Translations under genes and position numbers: made by a program
The notes under the pieces: generated by a model
Databases searched by the model: none
Told to the model about the DNA's origin: nothing
Seen by the model: the letters and a program-made list of their open reading frames with translations, nothing else
Virus record (IMG/VR): IMGVR_UViG_3300021142_000051
Location: 1-46,602 of that record
Length of the DNA: 46,602 nucleotides
Direction: 5' to 3' (one strand)
Source of the DNA: a virus
Shown here: positions 33,364 through 43,200 of the stretch, piece by piece
Layout: each line of letters starts with the position of its first letter
Numbering within the stretch: the stretch's first letter is position 1

Positions 33364-34971
33364 ATGCCAGGGTTCATACTTAGGAGATTGACGCCAGCTG
33401 GTTCTATAACGATACCTGCTGGTCAATCCGGAAATTTAACTCTTCCTTTCGGAGTTAGAAAAGTAAATATCAATATGGTTGGATCTCCTGGCAATCCAGG
33501 CAATCCAGGCAACAACGGCATTGCAGGAAACGCAGGTGCTGCTGGAAATGCCGGCAACCCAGGAAATCCGGGTAATAATGGAGCAGCAGGAAGTGCAGGT
33601 GGTGCTGGTAATGCTGGAAATCCAGGTAATTATGGAGGTAATGGTTCTGCTGGTAATGCAGGTGCTGGTAACCCAGGCAATCCATCAGGTGCCGGTGGCG
33701 GCGGTGGCGGCGGTGGCGGCGGTGGCGGTGGAGGTGCCAAAGCAGCAGTAAACGTTTATAATAATAATGGTAACTTAATTACAACTTACTCAAACGCAAC
33801 CCCAGGAGGGGCTGGTGGTAGTGGTTCGCCTGGATCTCCTTCTGGAAATGCTAGCGGAGGATATGGTGGTGCTGGTGGAAATGGCGGTGCTGGAAGTAGT
33901 CACGCAGCAGGTAACTATGGATCAAGAGGCTGTTATGGATCTGGTGGCTCTTTGGGCGGTTGTGGTAATTGGAGTTACGGTGGTCCCGGTACTGCTGGAT
34001 ATAATGGTAATGCGGGTGGTAATGGATATGGAGCAACTTCTGGTGGATCTGGAGGCAACGGCGTTGCAGGAAGTGCAGGTAACGCAGGAACAGGAGCAAC
34101 ACCAGGAAATCCGGGTAATAGTGGCGTAGCAGGAACTGCAGGATCTGCAGGAACATCATCTAATTTCTTTAACTTCATAGCACCTGCTGGTAATGCTGGT
34201 AATGCAGGTGCTGCTGGAAATCCGGGTAATGCTGGAAATCCGGGGAATAATGGAGTAGCAGGAACTGCAGGATCTGCAGGTAATTCAGGTAATGCTGGAA
34301 ATCCGGGGAATAATGGTATTGCTGGTAATGGTGGATATGCTGGAAATCCGGGTACACCAGGAAACCAAGGTTCTGCTGGTACTGGAAATCCTGGAGGATA
34401 TAGTATAGCAGGGTTGGGAGGTATTGGTGGCGGTGGCGCTCTTGCAACGGGAGCTACTAACTATCCTAATTTTACAGTATCATATCCAGCAAACACTTGT
34501 ACTCCTTGCGCCAGCAGTTATTGTACATCAGGTAATAATGGAGGCGGTACTGGAGGATATAGAGGATGTTATGCAAACGCTAGATATTCACTCGGAGCTG
34601 TTGCAAATGCAACAAGCGGAGCAGGTGGTGCTGGTGGAGGAGGAAGCGCAACTTTAGGCAGTCCAGGTAATGCAGGAACTGCTGGAAATCCAGGTTCTTA
34701 TGGATATGGTGCAACAGCAGGAAATCCGGGTAATTCAGGAGCAGCAGGAAGCGCAGGTAACGCAGGAACAGGAGCAACACCAGGAAATCCGGGTAATTCA
34801 GGAGCAGCAGGTTCAGCGGGAAATCCAGGATCAGGAGCTACCTCTGGTGGATCTGGTGGCACAGCACAAACAACTACCTACAATGGACAAATTATACAAG
34901 CTAGAACGCCATATGCATATTCAACCGCACCAACAACAGGTTCAATACAAATTTCTTGGAGTAGACAATAA
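33364..34971 (+). CDS. Collagen-like / glycine-rich adhesin-type virion protein
   Basis: A 535-residue protein. Residues 1-39 form a small beta domain (RLTPAGSITIPAGQSGNLTL). From G40 there are about twenty uninterrupted Gly-X-Y triplets dominated by GNP, GNN, GNA and GAA, then a run of 14 glycines. Further blocks include a second run of about 21 triplets around residues 279-340. I count about 16 Asn-Pro-Gly sites. Cys-containing islands (GCYGSGGSLGGCG; NTCTPCASSYC) and aromatic segments separate the blocks, and a beta C-terminus ends the protein (TTGSIQISWSRQ). It could be a collagen-like trimer or a polyglycine-II tip like the glycine-rich gp38 adhesins of T-even phages. It sits one gene upstream of two 2OG-Fe(II) oxygenases. 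Confidence 0.8.
   Translation: MPGFILRRLTPAGSITIPAGQSGNLTLPFGVRKVNINMVGSPGNPGNPGNNGIAGNAGAAGNAGNPGNPGNNGAAGSAGGAGNAGNPGNYGGNGSAGNAGAGNPGNPSGAGGGGGGGGGGGGGGAKAAVNVYNNNGNLITTYSNATPGGAGGSGSPGSPSGNASGGYGGAGGNGGAGSSHAAGNYGSRGCYGSGGSLGGCGNWSYGGPGTAGYNGNAGGNGYGATSGGSGGNGVAGSAGNAGTGATPGNPGNSGVAGTAGSAGTSSNFFNFIAPAGNAGNAGAAGNPGNAGNPGNNGVAGTAGSAGNSGNAGNPGNNGIAGNGGYAGNPGTPGNQGSAGTGNPGGYSIAGLGGIGGGGALATGATNYPNFTVSYPANTCTPCASSYCTSGNNGGGTGGYRGCYANARYSLGAVANATSGAGGAGGGGSATLGSPGNAGTAGNPGSYGYGATAGNPGNSGAAGSAGNAGTGATPGNPGNSGAAGSAGNPGSGATSGGSGGTAQTTTYNGQIIQARTPYAYSTAPTTGSIQISWSRQ
33694..33735 (+). repeat. GGC/GGT microsatellite encoding polyglycine
   Basis: A near-perfect nine-base repeat of GGTGGCGGC-type units gives 14 consecutive glycine codons. 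It is the most GC-rich stretch of an otherwise AT-rich window. Gain or loss of units changes the polyglycine length in steps of three and keeps the frame. Confidence 0.85.
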
Positions 34972-35355
34972 ATGACAACAGAAAATTATAATTACACAGC
35001 AAAAGTTAGCTCAGTTAATATAGAACAAGGCACAGTAGCGATTTCTTTCATGCCAGAAAACATGAATTTAACACCAGTAACATTAAATACTTATATGTTA
35101 CCATTATCATATTATGATATCAGAGATGCTAATAATTGTTTAATCTATCAAACACAGGACGATGTACCTTTTAGCGTTCATATAGAAAATACTGTTAGAT
35201 GCACAGCTCCATTACAACAATGGAAAAAGCAACACATGTTACAGACTAATATTAATGAATTGGTAGCATATTCAAATACTGTAGTTATTGATGCTAATAC
35301 AGTTTCTATTCCTTCTATGTTACAATTACCGCCAAGCGTACCAAATCCTGAGTAA
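34972..35355 (+). CDS. Hypothetical protein between the collagen-like gene and the oxygenases
   Basis: A 127-residue protein beginning directly after the collagen-like stop. It is beta-rich in the first part (YTAKVSSVNIEQGTVAISFM) with two cysteines (C63, C84), a helical middle (APLQQWKKQHMLQTNINELV) and a Pro-rich end (LPPSVPNPE). No family recognised. Its position suggests a fibre-attachment, chaperone or substrate-presentation role, which is inference. Confidence 0.65.
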   Translation: MTTENYNYTAKVSSVNIEQGTVAISFMPENMNLTPVTLNTYMLPLSYYDIRDANNCLIYQTQDDVPFSVHIENTVRCTAPLQQWKKQHMLQTNINELVAYSNTVVIDANTVSIPSMLQLPPSVPNPE

Positions 35356-35408
35356 TAAAATGTGAATATATAATGTTTTAATTATTTGAAAAAAATGAAG
35401 GTGAAATT

Positions 35409-35999
35409 GTGTTTTTAACCACTGTAAAAATTGAATCGCCAAACTGTTATTGGGAAGACTTATTTACCAAAGAAGAATTAAATACCATCATCAGATATTG
35501 TGATGATTTTTGCCCAGAAGTGGGTTTAGTTGGTGATGGTTATGTTCCAGTAGAAACTTCAAGAAAATCCAAAGTATCTTGGATACGAAGAAATGAAGAA
35601 AATGATTGGATATTTGCTAGAATAGAATTTGCTGTTACAAAAATAAATTCGAAGTTTTTTGGATTTGACATTTACAGATTAACGACATTACAATATACGT
35701 TATATGATGAAGAAGGAAGCCACTTCACTTGGCATTGGGATATATTTTGTTCAAATGATTTGTATAATGGCTATTGTAACGTACAAAGAAAAGTTTCTGC
35801 AGTTTTACAGCTATCCGATCCCGATGAATATGAAGGTGGTAATTTAGAATTATCTCCTGGAGGATCTGAACGAGCTGCACCAAGGAAAAAAGGATATATG
35901 TCTATTTTTCCGTCTTTTGTTATGCATAGAGTAACTCCTGTCACTAAAGGAACTAGAAGAACTTTGGTAGCATGGTTTACTGGTCCAGATTGGAGATGA
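35409..35999 (+). CDS. 2OG-Fe(II) oxygenase, PKHD-type hydroxylase-like
   Basis: A 196-residue protein with a complete iron/2-oxoglutarate site. The proximal motif is H109-W-D111 in GSHFTWHWDIF. The distal motif is H173 in FPSFVMHRVTPVTKGTRRTLVAWFTGP, with R183 expected to bind the co-substrate. VLQLSDPDEYEGGNLELSPG is the core strand-turn of PKHD (PiuC/P4H-like) hydroxylases. It starts with GTG, with a GAAGG/GAAGGTG region about 8 bases upstream. The second oxygenase follows after four bases. Likely activity: hydroxylation of a protein side chain; given the neighbours, the collagen-like protein is the obvious candidate substrate. Confidence 0.87.
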   Translation: MFLTTVKIESPNCYWEDLFTKEELNTIIRYCDDFCPEVGLVGDGYVPVETSRKSKVSWIRRNEENDWIFARIEFAVTKINSKFFGFDIYRLTTLQYTLYDEEGSHFTWHWDIFCSNDLYNGYCNVQRKVSAVLQLSDPDEYEGGNLELSPGGSERAAPRKKGYMSIFPSFVMHRVTPVTKGTRRTLVAWFTGPDWR

Positions 36000-36003
36000 T
36001 ATT

Positions 36004-36600
36004 ATGAATTATGATGCCCCTGAAGATTTCATACGAGTATATGAAAAAGTATTTTCTAGACAATTCTGTAAAGGTGTTATCGACTATTTCGAATGGTGTT
36101 TTGCTAATAATAAAACTTGGAGTAGAACTGAGTCCACTTCTCTTATTAAAAAAGACGAATCTTGCACATTGAATCCTTCCAATTATTGGGATATAAGTTT
36201 TTCTAACGAGCACTTAGGTGGTTACATAGGAGAATTTAATGAGATTTTTTGGGACAATTGTTACTCTAGTTATACAAAAGAATTTGATACGCTAAACCAT
36301 TTTGAAAATCATACAATTTATACATACAAAGTACAAAAAACAGTACCATCGGGTGGATATCATGTTTGGCACTGCGAACATGGTAATGTACAATTCTCAA
36401 GAAGAATTGCTGCTTATATATTATATCTAAATGATATACCAGAAGGTGGAGAAACTGAATTTTTATATCAACGTAAACGCATTTCTCCAACTGAAGGAAC
36501 TTTAGTAATATTTCCATCTGGTTATACGCATACCCATCGAGGAAATCCTCCTTTACGAGGTACAAAATATATTATGACTGGTTGGATAGAATTCAACTAA
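36004..36600 (+). CDS. 2OG-Fe(II) oxygenase, prolyl-4-hydroxylase-like
   Basis: A 198-residue protein of the phage P4H-like group. The proximal region is GGYHVWHCEHG, giving H123-C-E125, so an HxE pair replaces the usual HxD; H120 is also nearby. RRIAAYILYLNDIPEGGETEF is the conserved core, and FPSGYTHTHRGNPP with GTKYIMTGW supplies the distal His (H176 or H178) and a Lys (K188) for 2-oxoglutarate. It differs in sequence from the oxygenase upstream, so the two are probably not a recent duplication and may act on different residues. Co-transcribed with its neighbour. Confidence 0.85.
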   Translation: MNYDAPEDFIRVYEKVFSRQFCKGVIDYFEWCFANNKTWSRTESTSLIKKDESCTLNPSNYWDISFSNEHLGGYIGEFNEIFWDNCYSSYTKEFDTLNHFENHTIYTYKVQKTVPSGGYHVWHCEHGNVQFSRRIAAYILYLNDIPEGGETEFLYQRKRISPTEGTLVIFPSGYTHTHRGNPPLRGTKYIMTGWIEFN

Positions 36601-36620
36601 ATACGTGGCTGTTAAACAGA

Positions 36621-36658
36621 GGTTTTTAATAAATATAAATAATATTATAATAAAAACC
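36621..36658. other. Inverted repeat enclosing a late promoter
   Basis: GGTTTTTA (36621-36628) and TAAAAACC (36651-36658) are perfect inverted repeats around a 22-base AT-only loop that contains TATAAATA. It could be a weak terminator of the oxygenase genes or a structure at the promoter. Confidence 0.45.
36634..36641 (+). promoter_or_regulatory. T4-type late promoter TATAAATA for the fibre cluster
   Basis: A perfect TATAAATA 29 bases before the ATG at 36670, in a 69-base intergenic gap. Spacing and position make it the best candidate promoter for the small adaptor proteins and giant fibres. Confidence 0.65.
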
Positions 36659-36669
36659 AGGATTGTATA

Positions 36670-37008
36670 ATGGCCGCAGGATATTTAGACCTTTTTATAG
36701 ACCAAGGACAAGATTTTTCCGCAACAATAAGTTTGGATAATGTAAACGGTGGAAGTTATAATACAGCAGGATATTTTGCAGAAGGTACATTAAAATCCTC
36801 ATACATTTCAGCTAATGCTGCTGCATATTTTGATACGATCATTGATTTGAACGGTAATCTAACAATCTCCCTTGATTATCTAACAACCCAGAATTTATCT
36901 TATGGAAGATATGTTTATGATGTATTTCTTGTGAATCCAGCAAATACACATTCGAAGGTATTAGAAGGAATTGTATATTTAAATCCCAGCGCAACAACAT
37001 TTACCTAA
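36670..37008 (+). CDS. Conserved fibre-cluster protein (small beta domain)
   Basis: A 112-residue protein, MAAGYLDLFIDQGQDFSATI..., ending GRYVYDVFLVNPANTHSKVL and a following EGIVYLNPSATTF. I recognise this Ig-like small protein from T4-like cyanophages, where it precedes long fibre genes, and related sequences occur widely in phage tail regions. It may be a connector or decorating protein at the fibre base. The function is not established. Confidence 0.75.
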   Translation: MAAGYLDLFIDQGQDFSATISLDNVNGGSYNTAGYFAEGTLKSSYISANAAAYFDTIIDLNGNLTISLDYLTTQNLSYGRYVYDVFLVNPANTHSKVLEGIVYLNPSATTFT

Positions 37009-37020
37009 TAGGATATTTTT

Positions 37021-37224
37021 ATGGGAATAAATAATAGTATCAGTGTTAGAGTCAATGAACAACAAGATTACAAAGTTAAAACTGTAAATCTACAAAGTGC
37101 AAGACTACAAAGTTTAGTAGATGTCTCCTCAAAAAATCCTGTAGACGGAGACACTTTGGTATATAATGCTACAACTCAACTATATGAAGCTAAAAGAATA
37201 AATTTAGACTTCGGGGAATATTAA
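37021..37224 (+). CDS. Small conserved fibre-cluster protein
   Basis: A 67-residue protein (MGINNSISVRVNEQQDYKVK ... LQSLVDVSSKNPVDGDTLVY ... YEAKRINLDFGEY). The 'LxDVxxxNPxDGDTLVYNxxTxxYE' pattern is common in phage fibre and fibre-adaptor proteins. It begins 12 bases after the preceding gene and ends 7 bases before the giant fibre, so it is part of the same unit. Probably a structural accessory of the fibre. Confidence 0.75.
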   Translation: MGINNSISVRVNEQQDYKVKTVNLQSARLQSLVDVSSKNPVDGDTLVYNATTQLYEAKRINLDFGEY

Positions 37225-37231
37225 TATACCA

Positions 37232-40200
37232 ATGGCAAATACAGCTCCAATTCAATTTATAAGATCGTTTACCCCAGGAAAAGTTCCTGATGCAGCAAAT
37301 GTAGCAGTTGGTGGACTAGCAGTAAATCTAGCAGATAGAATAATCTATTCTAAAGATCCGACTGGTAATGTAATATATTTTATTGACCCTGATGTTAATT
37401 CTCTTGCAAATATTGCAAATTCGTTATTATCTGCGGCTAATTCAATTACTCCCGCATATGCGCAAGCGAATTCTGCATACGCGCAAGCTAATGTGGCTTT
37501 ATCAGTAGGGCAACACGCATATAATACAGCTAATTCCATATGGGCTGAAGCTAACAATGCTTATGTCGAAGCAAATAATGCTTACAATTTAGCAAGTTAT
37601 ACATATTCTTTTGCTGCTAATGCTTATATATTTGCATCAAGTATAGCCAATAACGCATATAATACAGCTAATTCCGCTTGGTTTACTGCTAATACAGCTA
37701 ACGCTACCGCTAATTTATCTTTAAATAACATAAAATCTGCTTGGAATACAGCCAATGCAGGTTATAATGTTGCCAACTTAGCATTTGTGGTTTCTAACTC
37801 TGCTTGGAATACTGCTAACGCAGGTTACAACGTAGCCAACCTATCTTTTGTAGTTGCTAACAGCGCTTGGAACACTGCTAATACAGCCAATGGAACTGCT
37901 AACATTGCGCTAAGTACCGCACAAGCAAGTTATAATAACGCTAATATTGCATACAATAGAGCTAATACAGCATATGCCCAAGCAAATAATGCATATACAT
38001 ACGCTTCTAATATAGCTAACAACTCATTTATTTCGGCTAATTCTGCTTGGAATACAGCTAACGCTGCATACAACGTTGCCAACTTATCATTTGTAGTTGC
38101 TAATTCAGCATTTAATACAGCCAACGCTAGTTATAATGTAGCAAATTTATCCTTTGTTGTAGCTAATTCTGCTTGGAACACTGCTAATACTGCTAACGGA
38201 ACCGCTAATATCGCATTAAGCGTTGCTCAGTCTGGATATAATAATTCAAATTCTGCATTTAATACTGCTAATGCTGCGTACAATGTTGCCAACCTATCTT
38301 TTGTAGTTGCCAACAGTGCTTGGAACACCGCTAATACTGCTAACGGAACAGCCAACATTGCGTTAAGCGTTGCTCAGTCTGGATATAATAATTCAAATTC
38401 TGCATTTAATACTGCTAATGCTGCGTACAATGTTGCCAACCTATCTTTCGCAGTTGCTAACTCTGGTTACAATACCGCTAATGCTGGATATAACGTTGCC
38501 AACCTATCTTTCGCAGTTGCTAACTCTGGTTACAATACCGCTAATGCTGGATATAATGTAGCAAATTTATCTTTCAATGTTGCTAATGCGTCATTTAATA
38601 CAGCCAACGCTAGTTATAATGTAGCAAATTTATCCTTTGTTGTAGCTAATTCTGCTTGGAACACTGCTAATACTGCTAACGGAACTGCCAACATTGCGTT
38701 AAGTACTGCGCAAGCAGGTTATAATAATTCCAATGGAGCATTTAATACAGCCAATGCTAGTTATAATGTAGCAAATTTATCTTTCAATGTTGCTAATGCA
38801 GCATTTAATACTGCTAATGCTGGATATAAAGTTGCCAACCTATCTTTCGCAGTTGCCAACTCTGCTTGGAACACAGCGAACGCTTCATACAATACTGCAA
38901 ATTCCTCTTGGAATACAGCTAACGCGTCATATAACGTTGCCAACTTAGCGTTTGCAGTTACTAATTCTGCGTTCAATACCGCTAATGCTGGATACAATGT
39001 AGCAAATCTAGCGTTTGCAGTTGCTAACAGTGCGTGGTTTACTGCGAATACAGCCAACGGAACTGCTAATATCGCGTTAAGCGTTGCACAATCTGGATAT
39101 AATAATTCAAATTCTGCATATGATCAAGCGAATTCTGCATACGCTACTGCTAATGGTAAGTTATCAACGTCTGGTGGTACTATCAATGGTAGTTTACTCA
39201 TCACAAACGACTTAACAGTTAACGGTAACGTTTCTTATGTAGGCAACGTAAATTCGCTAACGATCACTGGTAACACTGGTGAATTCTTTGGTAACACCGG
39301 AACTGGATTTAATGCGTTATATGCTGGCATTCCAGTTGGATTCGTATTCGAACCTCAAACAGTTGTTCAAGTAACTGGAAATTATAATAGCTATTCACAA
39401 GTTAATCATCAGAATATCAATAGCGGGAACAATAGTTCAACTGATGTTATTTGTACTGCAGATAACGGTAATGCAAACGATACGTTCATCGATTTAGGTA
39501 TCAACAGTTCAACATACTATCAAGACGGATTTACTTTAAGTAATCCTAATGATGGTTACTTGTATGTACAAGGTAACACAGCTACAGGAGGCGGCAACTT
39601 AATTGTAGCTACAATGTCTAATAACGACATTATATTCGCCACTGGTGGACAAAACTTAAATAACGAACAAGGTCGTTGGAAGAATAACGTTGGGTTGGTA
39701 ATTAAGAAAACAACACCTTCTATTAACGTAACTTCTGGTGCATTACAAGTTGCTGGTGGTGCTGGTATATCAGGTAACGTTTATGCAGGAGCTGTTTATT
39801 CTGGCGGCACATTAGTTTTAACAGCCGAACCAACAGGTAATGCTGCATATGTTGCCGCAAACAGTGCTTGGAATACGGCCAACACAGCGTATAACGTTGC
39901 CAACCTATCTTTTGCAGTTGCTAACTCTGGATTCAATACCGCTAATGCTGGATACAATGTAGCAAATCTAGCGTTTGCAGTTGCTAATTCTGGATTCAAC
40001 ACTGCCAATGCTGGATATAATGTAGCTAATTTATCTTTTGCAGTCGCTAACTCTGGATTCAATACTGCCAATGCTGGATACAATGTAGCAAATCTAGCGT
40101 TTGCAGTTGCTAACGCATCATTCAACACTGCCAATGCTGGATATAATGTAGCCAACTTAGCGTTTGCAGTTGCTAACTCTGGATTCAATACTGCTAATGC

Positions 40201-43200
40201 TGGATACAACGTTGCCAACCTATCTTTTGCGGTCGCTAACAGTGCTTGGAATACAGCCAATACTGCTAACGGAACTGCTAACATTGCTTTAAGTGTTGCA
40301 CAGTCTAGCTATAATAATTCTAATTCAGCGTTCAACACTGCCAATGCTGGATACAATGTAGCAAATCTAGCGTTTGCAGTTGCTAACGCATCATTCAACA
40401 CTGCCAATGCTGGATATAATGTAGCCAACTTAGCGTTTGCAGTTGCTAACTCTGCTTGGAATACAGCTAATACCGCTAATGCAACTGCTAACATTGCTTT
40501 AAGTGTTGCACAGTCCGGATACAATAATTCAAACGCTGCGTTCAATACTGCTAATGCTAGCTACAATGTAGCCAACCTATCATTTGCTGTTGCTAATTCT
40601 GCTTGGTTCGCGGCTAATACCGCTAATGCAACTGCTAACATTGCATTAAGTATTGCTCAAGCCGGGTATAATAATTCAAACGCTGCGTTTAACACTGCCA
40701 ATGCTGGATATAATGTAGCCAACTTAGCGTTTGTAGTTGCTAATTCTGCTTGGAATACAGCTAATACTGCTAATGCAACTGCTAACATTGCGTTAAGCAT
40801 TGCTCAGTCTGCATACAATAATTCTAATGGAGCGTTTAACACTGCCAATGCTGGATATAATGTTGCAAACATTTCTTTCAACGTTGCTAATTTGTCTTTC
40901 GCAGTTGCTAATGCGGCATTCGACACTGCCAATGCTGGATATAACGTTGCCAATTCCGCTTGGTTCACAGCTAATACTGCTAATGGAACCGCTAACGTTG
41001 CTTTAAGTGTTGCCCAAGCTGCATATAATCAAGCCAATACTGGTGGCGGTAATACCGTTTATGCGGCATATCTAACTGCTAATACTGCTAATGCGACTGC
41101 TAACATTGCTTTAAGTGTTGCCCAAGCTGCATATAATCAAGCCAATACTGGTGGCGGTAATACCGTTTATGCGGCATATAACCAAGCCAATATTGCGTAT
41201 TTAACCGCAAATACGAAAGTTTATAATTTTAGACAGAATACTGCTCCAACTTCTGCAAATACGAGCGATACTTGGACTAATATTGACACTGGTGTAATAT
41301 ACGAAAATTGGGGAAATACATCTAATCCTGTTTGGGCAGAATTCGGTCCAACTGGAGTTATGGCTAATTCTGCTCCTGGGATATTATCAGCTTTAAGTAT
41401 TTCTTCTGGTCCAATTGCAGTAAATGGTAATATATCATCTAATACTTCGTCGATATATTCATCAAACAGCTCTATATTAGTAAGCGCAAACAATAATATA
41501 ACGTCAATATTCCATACAGGAAAAAGATTTTCTGTAAATGCACAAGATACAACAATGGTAGGTATTAGTTTTAGTACTGATGGTACAAAAATGTATCTTT
41601 GTGGATATATTAACGATAAAGTATATCAATACAATTTATCAACGCCTTGGGATATCTCAACATCTAGTTATGTAGCTAATACTTCCATTTCAGCTCAAGT
41701 GACATCACCAGAAGATTTAGATTTTAGTTCTGATGGATCAAATATGTATGTTGTTGGTACATCAGGCAATGGTGTGTCCAGATATACATTATCAACACCT
41801 TGGGATATTACAACAGCTACATATGTAGCCAATACTAATATTTCCATAGGGACAAGTTTGTATGGTTTACATTTTAAACCTGATGGAACTGCGTTTTTCA
41901 CTTGCTCGTTTACGTCAGGCACTGTACAAAAATACAATTTAGGAACTGCATGGGACGTAACCACCGCATCATTTGTTAATGGTCTTTTAATATCGTCGCG
42001 TTCACCATCCCCTTCGTCGTTAACATTTTCTGCTGATGGATTTATAATGTATGTTGTTGATACGACATATGATATTGTCTTGCAATATAATTTAGGAACT
42101 GCATGGGATATAACCACAGCAACATATGTTGGAAAACTGTATATTGGTTTTCAAGACACAACAATGTATGGCATTTATCTCACGCAAAGTCAGAATAAAC
42201 TTTTCCTTAGTGGAATCGATTCTGATACTGTTTGTGAATATGTTTTAAATAACGATAATCTGCAAATATCAACAAATTCTGTTTATATTGCTGCTAGAAC
42301 AACTATCGGTAATGATTTTGTTGTTGCAGGAAACACAAAAATAGATAATAGACTTATAACTGATGGAGCTTTAACTGTTAATGGTCCTGTGAATGTAACA
42401 GGACTTACAGCAATTACAGGACCGACGACAATTACTGGTCAGTTGACTGTAACCGGAGGATGTACTCTTGGTAGCAATGCCGCCTTTAATTTTATAGGCG
42501 CTTCGCAGACCACCGGAACAACCACCATAGGTGGAGGAAACCAAACAGGAACTATAACTATTGGTCCGTCATCGGCAACACAATCTATCAATATTGCTAC
42601 TGGAGCAACCACAACAAGCAATACAAAAACAGTCAATATTGGTACTGGTGGTTCTAGTAATTCTAATACAAATATAACAATAGGTTCTGCGGTATCTGGT
42701 TCTTTAGGAACAACGACAATACAAACTCCAAATGTTATAATAACTTCTGCAAATACTGCGCAGAGTGCTGTATCATTATTAGGAACAATTCCTTCAACAT
42801 CACCTACAACTGGTGCTTTGACTGTTGCGGGTGGTGTTGGTATTTCTGGTAATTTAACTGTTGGTTCAATTATTACTGGAAATTATATACCTTCTACCGC
42901 TGTTGGTGCAGCAATACAACTTACTGCAGCCAATACTAATGGTGGTACAGGTTATGCAGATTTCCTAAAAATCACCAACGTTTCTGGGGGAACCACTAAT
43001 CAGAATAAATGGATTCGTATATCTTCTATTGGTGAATTACAAATCGTTAATAGTGCGTATCAAATTACAGCTTTATCTTTGAGCGATGGCGGTGATTTAA
43101 CTCTTGCTGGTAATACAACAGTTAATGGTATAGCTGCAGGATATGCTCCAAATCGTCCAGCATTTTGTGTCAGAGGAAACGGTGGACAAGTTTCCGCGAC

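Noticed and set aside
33479-34975. Open frames in all phases under the glycine-rich gene
   Set aside because: Repetitive GGN codons leave other frames without stops; the proteins are low-complexity and only the frame starting at 33364 has a sensible N-terminal domain and termini.
37447-39140. CRISPR-like array of regular repeats
   Set aside because: The repeats are in-frame coding heptads of 21 or 63 bases with no unique spacers, inside a 2108-codon open frame.
39796-40284. Long Ala/Leu-rich minus-strand open frames under the giant fibre (also 40309-40545, 38761-39057)
   Set aside because: They are the antisense of the NTAN heptad repeats, whose codons give Ala/Leu when read backwards. There are no starts with Shine-Dalgarno sequences, and they mirror the repeat structure exactly.
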